Origin: Ctena decussata
Lineage: Eukaryota > Mollusca > Bivalvia > Lucinida > Lucinidae
Length of the DNA stretch: 64,000 nt
Assembly (NCBI GenBank): GCA_963989385.1
Contig: OZ022511.1
Coordinates: 30,622,503 to 30,686,502, forward strand
Reading direction: 5' to 3'
Below, in pieces: positions 1 through 10,201 of the stretch (positions within the stretch are counted from its first letter, which is position 1; every line of letters begins with the position of its first letter). The notes under the pieces are model-generated. The model did no database searches. It worked only from the letters and a program-made list of their open reading frames with translations, and had not been told where the DNA came from. Both the position numbers and the translations under genes were made by a program.

Positions 1-176
1 TAAAAAACAGTATTATTGGTCCCCTTTGCCTATAGATGCTATATATGAAATTTGGTAACAATGGGTCATGTTGTTTCAGAGGAGATGTCTTTTGAAAATA
101 TTGACGGACGACGGACGGACGACGGATGCCTGCCTATACTATAAGCTCACCTGTGAGCCTTCGGCTCAGGTGAGCT
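1..176 (-). mobile_element. 5' end of tandem-repeat element, family F1
   Basis: Read on the minus strand it starts with the hairpin AGCTCACCTGAGCC / GGCTCACAGGTGAGCT (about 146-176), followed by a CCGTCC-type microsatellite (about 100-125) and the start of a repeat body. The same order opens the element at 33594. The rest lies outside the window. No coding capacity is seen. Confidence 0.65.
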
Positions 177-305
177 AAAAAAAAACATTGTGCTGTAAGA
201 CGGGGGTTTCCCTTACAATCCCAAAAATCTAGACCTACCATATTTTATTGGAGGGAAAACCTGATCTTGTTCTACACTTTACCGTCTTATACCTGAATAT
301 AATTA

Positions 306-572
306 AGCCGGGCCGGGTAGCGCAATCGGTAGGGCACCTGACTCGTAAGTCAGAGCACCTGGGTTCGAATCCCGGTCTGGCCACATACTTTCGTTTCTCC
401 TTCCGCTGATTCAAGAAGGGCAGTTGTCAGTTACTGGCGAAAGTATGCGCACTTAGTACTAGTTAACCGCTTAGGAGGTCTAAGCCTGCCCAGGAATAGT
501 GTGGTTAGGTTAACTGACCGTCCCGACATGACCTTAGTTGTTTACCGTGGACGTTAAGCATCAAATCAACCA
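306..572 (+). mobile_element. tRNA-derived SINE, type 1, full length
   Basis: The tRNA-like head (311-382) has an A box (TAGCGCAATCGG) and a perfect B box (GGTTCGAATCC). The acceptor arms GGCCGGG and TCTGGCC pair. An approximately 190-bp body follows, ending in CAAATCAACC. It is flanked by a perfect 15-bp target-site duplication, ACCTGAATATAATTA (291-305 and 573-587), which proves retrotransposition and fixes the ends. The anticodon-stem loop is only 6 nt, so this is not a working tRNA gene. Four more copies lie at 9.9, 12.0, 15.9 and 35.6 kb. Transcription by RNA polymerase III from the internal boxes is expected for the class. Confidence 0.9.
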
Positions 573-587
573 ACCTGAATATAATTA

Positions 588-1339
588 CATCATTTGCGAA
601 AAACGATCTGGCTATAATTCTTCAATATTTGGTTCATGATATCCCTGTAGCATTACTTTTGATCAGGACCACCTAAGATTCAGGGTTAGGCTCATAGGTA
701 GGACTTAGCCATTTGTTGTATAGTTTTGTGTTATACATCAAGCTACATTGTATAGAAGGATTTGCAAGGAGTGTATTATATGACTGTTTTTTTTTTTCAG
801 TGCAGGCTTTGTATTTGTCCATTATAAGACTATGGCAAAAAATATAGTGGCTAAGAAGGTTTTCACTGAAATACTTTCTCTGGAATGAAGCATATTAAGA
901 ATCGAAATTTGTTATTCACGCTATTTGTACCATGCTTTTGTAACAGTCGTGTTAAACATAGGCATAGAAATGGCTAAAGGATAAGATCCACGGAAAACCA
1001 GCTTTACACATTTTCGAAAAGCTAATAATGTGCCACTGTCTGCATAAAATACTTTACTATTAATACCAACATCTCGATTTGTTTCTTTAAGAAAAAATGA
1101 AAAAAAATGCATACCGTTTTTTTTTTTTTTTTCGTTTTTTTTTTTTTTTTTTTTTTTTTTTTCTGTTACATTTTCACATGAGTAGCCTCTGTTAGGCCCC
1201 TTTACTGAATTAAAGTATGGCATATTTTATATTAAAATATATTAGGCTTGTACTTTAACAACCAGTTTCACCGCCGAAAATGTAGTACTTTGTTTCAGTG
1301 TGAAGAAATTAAAAAATCTACAATATTTGTTGTTTATGT
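588..1339. other. No gene seen; AT-rich, long poly-T
   Basis: Unique-looking AT-rich sequence. A poly-T tract broken by two C/G bases spans about 1116-1162. The minus-strand frame across it is a low-complexity lysine run and not credible. Confidence 0.6.
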
Positions 1340-2307
1340 TTTAGCGAATTTCAAATTTTCCCCTTTCTAGGTCCCTATATACTCCATACCCAGGGGTTAA
1401 GGGCTACCTATATTGCCATATTTTCTATCAACATATGTCAATCTAATATTTGATAACAAATTTAAAAGTGAACAGTGTCGTCTTTTGTTGTTTTGTAGAG
1501 AGAATGAGTGATATGTAGCAAATTTGACCATTTTTGCCCCTTTTTGAGCCCCTTAAATTATCATAAATAGGGATCCCAGCCGCTTGATTGCAAGTTTACT
1601 TGTTGCATATACATGTATAGGGCTTTTTTCAACATTTCAACATATTTCACCTTGACAAATGCTGTAGTGCGCCTTATTGTGAAGAACGACCATTATTTTG
1701 GGTGTTTATTTTCAAATTAACCCCTTTTCGGCCCCTATAATCTCCATACCTGGGGATGTTGGACTCCTTTTTGCCATATTTTCTATCAGTATATGTCAAA
1801 CTTATTTTGTCATGTCAAATTTAAAAGCAGTCAGTGCTGTCTTTTGCATATTGATAAGGAGAATGAGTGATTTGTGGTAAATTTGACTATTTTTCCCCTT
1901 TTCGAGCCCCTTAAATTTTCATAAATAGGGCTCCCAGCCCCTTGAGTGCAAGTTTACTGGTGGCATATATAAGGCTATTTTTTGTTGTTGTTTTTTCAAC
2001 CTATTTTTATCCTGGCTAATACTGTAGTGTGTTCCAGTGTGAAAAATGATTATTATTTTGGATGAACGTTTTCAAATTAACCCCTTTTTTGGGCCCCAAT
2101 AGTCTCCATACCTAGAGATGTAGGACTCCCTAATGCCATATTTTCTATCAGTTTATGTCAAACTAAAAATTTCATAACAAATTTAAAAGTAACCCATGTT
2201 GTCTTTTTGTTGATTCCTAGAGACAATGAGTGAGGAACATTAATTTTGACCATGTTTTGCCCCTTTTTGGGCCCTTTAAATGAATATAAATGGGACTTTC
2301 AACCCTT
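1340..2307. repeat. 360-bp tandem repeat, about 2.6 units
   Basis: Landmarks such as CCCCTTT..(G)GGCCCC..CTCCATACC recur at about 1360, 1721 and 2081, and the companion block GAGAATGAGTGA recurs at about 1500 and 1860. Units are diverged. The third unit is cut by the DNA transposon that starts at 2313. Confidence 0.75.
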
Positions 2308-2393
2308 AAGGTCACTGTTGTCTAACCGACCCGTATATGCTCTGATTAGTCATGTAGGCCCCGTATGCAATCGTGATTGGTTCGAGTTTCAAA

Positions 2394-2428
2394 ATGGCGG
2401 CGAACAACACACCACGAGATGCCAACAG
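2394..2428 (+). CDS. Putative first coding exon inside transposon TIR
   Basis: An ATG inside the terminal repeat opens a short frame (MAANNTPRDAN plus two bases of the next codon) ending at a consensus donor CAG|GTAATT (2426-2434). A small downstream exon-like block at 3782-3824 (acceptor CTCTTTAAG, donor TTGG|GTGAGA) continues the frame for 14 codons. Another exon-like block at 4129-4185 (acceptor ATTTGCAG, donor GG|GTAAAT) is open but not in compatible phase with the second. The mirrored right-end ATG (6585, minus strand) hits a stop before its donor. This is probably a decayed spliced transposase gene; the product is unrecognised. Confidence 0.22.
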
Positions 2429-3044
2429 GTAATTTTTAGCTTTTTTTACCCTTTCTTTTCATCATCAGAAGTAATTGCAGTTTGCAACATTAAACTTTAT
2501 TGTTTATTACATGCATTTCGGAATCCCCAGGCAGGACTGTTCACCATATGAATTGCAATCCTTCATCATTTGTGTGCTCATTTGGACATAAATATGTTGA
2601 ATCGAGTGACGATTGTAAAAAATATGAGTTTTTGCATCTTTGGACCATCAAAGTGTGCTTTGAATGGTGTTCAATCAGTTGTTTGGTCAATTCTTTCAAT
2701 ATCCCACAAAGCATGGGATCCAACACATTTGCCTTTCAAATATATTTAAGAATACACAAAATGGTCATAACACGGATTAGTCTTGTGTAGTTTATGGTCA
2801 GACCACGGATTAGTTGAGCGAGGAGTGCGGATTAGTAAGTAAAGACAACGGATTGGTTTCACATTTAAGGATCAATTATCCAAGTATAAAATAGTTTTTT
2901 TTACTATCATTCATAGTGTGGTAAGACTTGAGAGTGTAATGAAGTCACACCAGATTCTCACAAGCTCATCTTAAGTGTCATATATGATTGAACCTTTCTA
3001 TGCAGAAATAATGTGAACGTCCTAAACACGTTTTAACTTACCTG

Positions 3045-3295
3045 AGCCGAACACTCATCTAGGCGAGTTTTTAGTAGATCAAGCCATCCGCTCATAATCG
3101 CTCCATCATCTCACCGCTGTGGCCGGTGTGGGTTCGAGCTCCGCACGGGTCACATGTGAGACAAGCCAAGTTCTGCTTGCGTGTGTGCCAGGTGATTTTT
3201 CCTGGGGTACTCCCGTTTTCGCCCAATCTACTGATTGGCTCGTCTCGATATGAGTGAAATAATCTTGAAAGGGACGTAAAACTGAATCGGAAAAA
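3045..3295 (+). mobile_element. SINE-like insertion inside the DNA transposon
   Basis: A B-box-like GTGTGGGTTCGAGCTCC (3127-3143) is followed by a conserved-looking core (CCTGGGGTACTCCCGTTTTCGCC, interrupted here for length) and a 3' end AAGGGACGTAAAACTGAATCGG plus A-rich tail. The ACGTAAAAC-type tail resembles the SINEs at 42.4 and 44.0 kb. No clear target duplication was found, so the ends are approximate. Confidence 0.5.
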
Positions 3296-5379
3296 ATCCA
3301 GCCAGCGTCCGTCGTCCGTCTGTCATCTCAACTTTTTTTCATATATACATGTATCACATAGAGAATTTATAGTTAGGGGAAATGAATGATTATGTTTTTG
3401 TGCCAGTCTAATAAGAAGTCTGGTTGCTTTGGATCCGGAGAGGTTAAATTTTTATTTTAGCAATTGCTGTACATTACGATAACAAGCCTGTGCAATATAC
3501 TGCCTTTTTCACGACTGTAAAATTGGTAATTTTCAGATGAAAAATTATGATGTTTTTCCTAATTTTGCTCAAAAGATAAATTGTGGGTACATGTCTAACG
3601 AGGGTCCATAATCTACTATGTTTTAGAGCAAAATAAGAACACAATGAATACCCTTGTCGGAGTAAACCCCGGTTTTACTAATAGTATATAAATGTGGGGT
3701 GTCAGTTTCACTGGCGTGTTAGCATGATGATATTCAGGTGAGACTTGTGGCCATCAGCCTCTGTTTTTTTTTCTCTTTAAGAGATATGGTTACTGAGACG
3801 AGGATGTACGAGCAAACGTATTGGGTGAGAAAAAGAATTAAACGCTTTAACTCATTGCATACTGGGTGTTTTAATGCTGATTTGTTTAAAAAATCACTCT
3901 TTCAGGAATATCACGAAAATGTCAAACAGTTTGGACCCTGATCAGGCCGGACGATTCGTCGTGCCTGATATGGGTTCAAACTGTTAGTCAAGGTTATCTA
4001 CCATTCATATCCGGTTTAATTTGTTGCCATGTCAACCGAATGGCTCATGTTTCTATTAGGCCATAGTTTTATATTCAGGTGAACGTTGTGGTCCATGGTT
4101 TAATTATCGAATACTTCTTTATTTGCAGAATAATAGAAGCGCTTGATCAGTCGTTCCATGAAGCAGAAGATTCAACAGATGCTGGGTAAATTTTAGATAA
4201 AAATGTTAACATGAACAAAAACTACAGTTATCCAATTGCAATGTATGAAAGTACTTTGGTTCAAGTGTATGTATTTCTGGTATTATAGAAAACCCTGAAT
4301 ATATCATCTTGAAATGGATGCTGTGAAGCTTTGTTTTGGCAAAATGAAACACAAGATTGAGTATGTTTGCAAAAGGGCATTTATTTAAATGCCAATAAAA
4401 ACTAGAATGTATGTAAACTATATCTAACTAGCATGTATGTAAACTATATCTACATGCTGTTATAAAACAGGAGAAGATGATTTAAGTGACTTAAAAGGAA
4501 ATTTTTGCCAAATCTGGGCAAGTAAAAGCGCCCCACTACAGAAAACATGGCAAATATGGCTACTGACCGAATCTACCATATTTGAGTAGTGACTATTTCA
4601 CCTCCATAACACGGAAAATTGTAATAGTACAATACAATAACAACAATGTCGAAATGAACATGTTATTCAGCATTTCCCCGGAACTTTGGTGGTTATGATG
4701 GGGTAGGTGGTGGGATAAACAAAAATTGGAAAAATTATCATGAAAATAAATGCCGTGGTTCCTCGCCAGAGAATATTTGTAGACTGACGGGATGACGCTG
4801 TACCAGAAAAATCCAGGGATTTGATTGGCTAACGCCGAACACATGATTACCTGATTGGATCCTGCTTAGGAATGCGGTCAGATAAAATCGATACTTATTG
4901 GATTTCATAGCTATGGTGGTTCTGATGGGTGCCAATATAGAAGTGGTATGCATGGCAGCCTCATCTTCGGATGGGGCTGTGGTGGGTACATGTGGAATTT
5001 TGAGGTGGTGTGCACTTGACACATTGGATGAAGTGACTCTAGGGGGTACTTGCAGTATGCCCTGGATTGCTTCATTTCTCTGTGTTTGGTGGGCACTACA
5101 TAGATGGGGCATGCACCAGTCTACCTGCTATGGGTCTCTATGATGGTACCACTGCACTGACTTGTCTAGGCAGTGAATGATCTTCATTTTGGGAAATTGT
5201 TAATCTAGTTAATATATCATATCACTGAGACTACTTTAGGGCTAGTATGTGTTTCTCCTAATTGTATCATGTATATGGTACTTGTATCATCTGTTAGGAG
5301 ATATGCTTTATTAATTTGTATCTTTTATTTTGCTCATATTCTGTCATTTGGAATTCTTTCCTTGATTTGTTTGGTTGCT

Positions 5380-5456
5380 CATTCTATACCACTATATGTG
5401 CTCCTATGAGGGCCGAAAATTCGTAATAAAGAGCTTGTATCTTGTATTGTGAGGCG
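5380..5456 (+). repeat. Possible 3' end of a LINE
   Basis: AATAAAGAGCTTGTATCTTG (about 5426-5445) followed by TATTG looks like a polyadenylation signal plus the short repeated tail of a non-LTR retrotransposon. It could equally be the poly(A) signal of a gene in the surrounding transposon. No coding remnant was recognised upstream. Confidence 0.25.
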
Positions 5457-6671
5457 CCCTAAGGAAAATGCTGCCAAACAAGTATTGCTTTTGCATAAAT
5501 ATTTTTACGTTACCGTAAAAACCACTTATTTACAATGTTTGCTTTTTACCATGCAAACTATTTTAAGCAAAAATTGGAGAGAAAAATTCTTCCAGAAATA
5601 TGTACATTTGGGCTAAAATACTTTCATACATTGCAGTCGGATAACTGTAGTTATGTTTATGTAAATGTTTTTCTCTGAAATACACCCAGCGTTTCACAGT
5701 GACGCAAATGGAATCAAACCAGGGAGTAACCAAAATGACTGATAACCACGCTGCTGAGTACTCAAAAACTGTATTTTGGGACGTAAAGTAATCTGTGTGA
5801 CATATATAATTTGCTCATACAACAATATAGCCAGAAATATCAGTCTCCTTGACAAAATGACCATTTTTGTTTGCACAGGTAAATTTTCATATAAGTAAGA
5901 GCTTTGAGATCGACGTCCCCTTAATGATGAGTTAATTGCATCAAAATAATCTGATATGATTGTGTATGATTATTAACTAGTCTACAAAAAAACCTCTTCA
6001 AGAGCAATTCTGGTTCTGAAAGTTACCTTGCTATAAGGTCTGCAGCGTAATTATTGTATTAAATGCTCAAATGAATAAAAAAAACTTCAAAAACTGTATC
6101 AGGCTAATGATGACTAATCCGTACTCTTTGTTAGAAAAGCTCATTCCAATCCGATTTCTGTAGGATACTAATCCGTAGTACACCAGTTTCTAATCCGGGG
6201 CAAACACAGGTGTGTAGAAAACTATAAAAATCATTTATTTTCACATCAAAATACAAAAACAAACAAAGTAAAAGCATAAGCGACAGTAGCAATCACTTTT
6301 TGAAGACTTCCACGTAAAAACAGAGTACAACTGCTAAATGCGAGTAAATACCAGCCACATTTTCATGGATGTTGTTCGATTCGAATATTTTTGTTTTCCA
6401 TGAGCACAACTTTATGGATCAATATCTCGTTTTTGGGTATCGTTTTGCTGAAATTTGCATAAGGGTCAACTAGTTATTTGTTTGGATAAGTTACTTCGTG
6501 AAATAAAATAAATTAGCTTACCTAACTAATGTGTATCGCTTCCTTTCCTAAATGTGTACACAAATGTATTGCGGCTCGCCGCCATCTTGAAACTCGAACC
6601 AATCACGATTGCATACGGGGCCTACATGACTAATCAGAGCACATACGGGTCGGTTAGACAACAGTGAAGGT

Positions 6672-7600
6672 GTCAAACCCTCACCAAATCAGATAGAATT
6701 AATATTTCTACAGCATTTGGACCAGTAATTATAGCTGGAGTGCATTTAATTTGATTATAATAGTGTTGTTTCAGTATGAGCTTCTGTTTTCACTTTTTGC
6801 ATGGGGTATGGTTTGTTGCCATGGTTACGGCCTGAAGTCAGCTTTGCCCCACTCTGTTTTTTTCATGTTCCAAAAATTAAAAGTCTCTTCTTTTAGGTTA
6901 AAATATGCAAAGGTGTCATAGAAGTGTGCGTTTTTTAAAAGTAATGCTTAAAAATGCCTTAAAACTGTGTTTTGCGATACCTAGTTACCCCACCCACCTT
7001 TGAGGACCAGTAGATATGCCAAAAATATTCGAACAAAGTTGTTTTGATACTTCATGTTAATCACATAAGTCCCTACTTTGTAGATTTAAAGAGTTTTTGA
7101 TCAAGCCTTGACTAATCTTGGTGATATACAAGAACGAAAAACGCAAATTTCTACTGAATTTTTGGCATTTTTTCTGCAAAAACAGAAAAAAGTGGTTACC
7201 ATGGCAACGAGATGACAAACGAAAAAATGAGGTGCCAATTATTTGTTTTTGTCTGACTACAAACAATGTGAGAAAGTTTGAAGAAGAACTTCCGACCTTG
7301 CGTTTCTTGAAAAGTCTGGTGCTTACAGAGAATTGGTATTAAAGCCTAGGCCTCATAGGGAATCTAGAAAATACAACAGCAGCGGCATCCGAGTGTGATT
7401 GTAATATTGACTCATGAAAAGAGTCAACATCTGACGATAATTATCTAACGAAACGAGGCAGGCTGATAAGTGTTAGACAGGCCCGGATACTAGTGGGGCT
7501 CTGGATGACTGATAACTGGCGGGGCTGAGAGGTGTCGAGAGCCGAGATATATTTGGGAAGTGGGAGGGGAAGGGTTCACTGATTCCATTGTAGAACTTTG
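6672..7600. other. No gene or known repeat seen
   Basis: AT-rich sequence after the transposon. Short open frames on both strands at 7057-7342 overlap each other and look like chance. Confidence 0.5.
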
Positions 7601-7611
7601 AAAATATTTGA

Positions 7612-7657
7612 GGGTCACTGATGAGGCCTAATTGGCCGAAACTAGCTAGTCTGGCCC
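7612..7657 (+). ncRNA. Type I hammerhead ribozyme, consensus core
   Basis: Every core element is present. Stem I is GGGTCA (7612-7617) pairing with TGGCCC (7652-7657). The core CTGATGA is at 7618-7624. Stem II is GGCC-TAATT-GGCC (7625-7637). GAAA is at 7638-7641. A very short stem III, CTAGCTAG, is at 7642-7649. The UC before the predicted cut lies at 7650-7651. Short stem III type I hammerheads are known from Penelope-like elements and metazoan retrozymes. This one appears solo, with flanks diverged from the copies at 13.4 and 50.7 kb. Activity is inferred from the intact core. Confidence 0.85.
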
Positions 7658-7890
7658 AGAAAACTTGTACACTCGACAGTTTTCAGTTCTTTTGTGTGAT
7701 CCTTGCTTCCAAGGGATAACCCTTTCATAGAACAGGTTGTTTGGGCGGAGGTGAGGCTTGAAAATATATGACATAATAAGGGATCCATTTGATAAGAGTT
7801 TTTGGTGTCTTTTTGCGTGTTTTTGGTGTCTTTAGAATCGCCACACCGAGGCAATTCTAATGAGATCTCACAACATATATTTTAATCTTA

Positions 7891-7941
7891 CCGGATCCAG
7901 GTGGCGGGGCTGAAGCCCCAGAGCCCAACCCCTGGATCCGG
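7891..7941. repeat. Short palindrome
   Basis: CCGGATCCAGG (7891-7901) is matched by CCTGGATCCGG (7931-7941), with an inner GGGGCTGAAGCCCC. This looks like a MITE end or cruciform; family not recognised. Confidence 0.5.
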
Positions 7942-8249
7942 GGCTGGTTAGCAAAATCATACAGCATCATTGCGCCAGCTGAAATGTTTTCCGGCCACCC
8001 AATCTTGTAGCGGTTGCCGTTTTGATGTGAAACAAAACATTCAGCCATTTCATATTAATTTTGACACCAACGTGTTCCTTGTGATCTAGTTAAGACAAAA
8101 ATTCCTCGGAATGCTATGTCGCGCCTGCATTGCACTTCCACAGAAGCAGAGGTCATGGCCCACTGATCTTCCATGCAATATTTCAACGGAATATACCAAG
8201 AGGTTCTGGAATAGAAGCTGACTTTGTTGTTTTTGCCATATTTAGTAAT

Positions 8250-9205
8250 GGTGGTCATCTTGGATTCTCGACCTGGCTGAAGTTACCATTGTGACGTGTT
8301 GCAGTCTGGACATACTCGGTATGAAATTGGAAAACTATGGGTGCAGTGGTTTTGGAAAAAATAAGTTAAATAGACTTTAACGCCAGGGTTAAAGTAAATG
8401 TGAACGTTTTAGTTGCAATGATGGTCATCTTAGATTCTCACCCTGGCTGAATTTTACCATTCTGAAGTGCTGCAGTGTGATTATGCTTCATATGAAATTT
8501 GAGAACCATGGCTGTCATGGTTTTGGAGAAATTAATTAAATAGACTTTAACGCCAGGGTAAATGTGAACGGAAATTTGTTGCAATGGCGGACATCTTGGA
8601 TTCTCGGCCTGGCTAAATTTTATCGTCCTGAAGTATTGCGGTCTGGTCATGTTTTATATAAAATTTGAGAACCATTGGTGCAGTGGTTTTGGAGAAATTA
8701 GATAGATTTCAACCAACTAAATGTTTTGTACCACTTCTGAAACTGAGGGTGAGGTTGGGCCTGTAAAATCGATTTAAGCCCCCCAGTAATTCATTACTGA
8801 CCGTTCAAAGGCGGTAGTTCTGTTGTGGTTCTTTGTTGCCTGTTTTTGGTGTCAGAGTTTCTGTGATGCTTTACCTTATGTATGTTATTATTATTTTTGG
8901 TTCGGTTTGGGTTGCTGAGTGGCCACCTTTTGCGAACAAGCTGCTCACTCGGTTGGCCATATGTTCTCTGTATCTTGATTATTTGTAATCTTAGTTGTTT
9001 CCAACTATGGTTTGAGGGCTGGATTTGGATTTTGATTGTTTCAGTTCCTGGTCTTTGCATACTTTTTACTTTTAACGCTAGGGTTAACGTAAATTTTAAC
9101 GCCAGGGAACATAAATGTGAACGGAATGACTGGCGGACGGACGGAATGACGGACGGGCGGAAACCCGGAAACCTATATCCCATCTTCCTAAAGCAGGTGC
9201 GACAA
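8250..9205 (-). mobile_element. Tandem-repeat element, family F4, partial
   Basis: On the minus strand it begins TTGTCGCACCTGCTTTAGGA (ending near 9205), followed by a CCGTCC microsatellite (about 9120-9160) and about 170-bp repeats whose landmark GGTCATCTTGGATTCTC recurs at about 8251, 8422 and 8588. The same terminus opens the element at 25996. The distal end is missing. Open frames on both strands here are products of the repeat. Confidence 0.65.
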
Positions 9206-9628
9206 AATTCAGTGGTCAAACTTTATGTTTATGATGGATTTAAAATAGAGATATAATCTCTGAAAGGATGGGATTTTTTTCTGTTTTGTTCAGTTCAGTT
9301 CAGTTCAATTCTCTTATCGACGTTACCCAAGTGGCTCAACGGTACGTAACCATAGTCGCACACACTTGGCGCCGTGTGTCCGTCCACATCGCACTCAGCA
9401 TTTTAACGTCGAAGTATCTCCCGCGATATCCTGGGTGTTTCTAACGGGTTGATAAAGTTATCAGGCCAGAAAAAAAACTTTATAGGACCACTGGGCAGGA
9501 TAAAGACGCTGGAAGCTCAGGTTTCTCAAACATGCAGATTGCTTCTAAGGTAGTCTAAATTTTTGTATCTGTGTGATAAATCTGATTTTGAGACATGGCC
9601 ACGTGAGACATTTTTAGCCTCTAAGTTC

Positions 9629-9629
<1 letters not shown>
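9206..9629. other. No gene seen
   Basis: Contains a short CAGTT repeat (about 9290-9310). No supported feature otherwise. Confidence 0.5.
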
Positions 9630-9683
<54 letters not shown>

Positions 9684-9708
9684 GTCTGTCTGTCTGTCTG
9701 TCTGTCTG
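9630..9708. repeat. (TATC)n then (TGTC)n microsatellite
   Basis: About 13 TATC units pass directly into about 7 TGTC units, a typical interrupted tetranucleotide array. Confidence 0.97.
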
Positions 9709-9917
9709 AAACGTTTTGTGCATTAAGATGCACTGAAAAGAAAACATTTTATCACCAAACCTGGATGTTGAAGCACTTTTAGTAATGATTTGCGTTGGGA
9801 CGATTTTACGACTGATTGAACTATGGGAACTTTAAAGTCTCCATTGTCCTATCAGTGGTAAAAACGCATAAACTCAAATCGAAGTAAAAAGCGGTTTGGT
9901 GATGAATAAGGGTTGAT

Positions 9918-10188
9918 TGTTTGATTTGATGTTTAACGTCCTCGGTAAACAGCTATGGTCATGTCAGGACGGTCAGTTAACCTAGCCACACTATTCCTGG
10001 GCAGACTAAGACCTCCTAAGCCGTTAACCAGTACTAAGTGCACATACCTTCGCCAGTAACTGACAACTGCCCTTCTTGAATCAGCGGAAGGAGAAACAAA
10101 AGTATGTGGCCAGACCGGGTTTTGAACCCAGGACCTCTGACTTATGAGTCAGGTGCCCTACCGACTGCGCTACGCGGCCCGGCCTCAA
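9918..10188 (-). mobile_element. tRNA-derived SINE, type 1, full length
   Basis: Reverse-oriented copy of the 306-572 SINE: tRNA-like head at the right end, tail TTGATTTGATG (complement of CATCAAATCAA) at the left. It is flanked by a 13-bp duplication AATAAGGGTTGAT (9905-9917 and 10189-10201). The anticodon loop differs from copy 1 (TCATAA rather than TCGTAA). Confidence 0.9.
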
Positions 10189-10201
10189 AATAAGGGTTGA
10201 T

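Larger units (their letters stand above)
2313..6666. mobile_element. 4.35-kb TIR DNA transposon, CACTG ends, 5-bp TSD
   Basis: Inverted termini of about 90 bp (2313-2403 and 6576-6666) match with about two mismatches and begin CACTGTTGTCTAACCGACCC. They are bounded by AAGGT on both sides (2308-2312, 6667-6671), a 5-bp target duplication. About 460-545 bp inside each end lie four copies of CGGATTAG/CGGATTGG: 2773, 2806, 2828 and 2849 on the left, and inverted at 6114, 6146, 6168 and 6190 on the right. These look like transposase-binding sites. No long ORF is present. A possible first exon lies in the left TIR and a SINE lies inside. A 5-bp TSD with CAC- ends fits Transib/RAG-like elements; CMC-type elements are the alternative. 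Class assignment is inference. Confidence 0.75.

Noticed and set aside
311..382. Functional tRNA gene
   Set aside because: Six-nucleotide anticodon loop, attached SINE body and flanking TSD show it is a SINE head; the same head recurs at four other loci.
4738..5143. 124-codon minus and 81-codon plus frames
   Set aside because: Three frames are open at once because stops are sparse on this stretch; no recognisable domain. Could be transposon remnant but not supportable.
8794..9256. Overlapping 141- and 124-codon frames
   Set aside because: They lie on opposite strands over the end of an F4 element and its microsatellite; no domain-like sequence.
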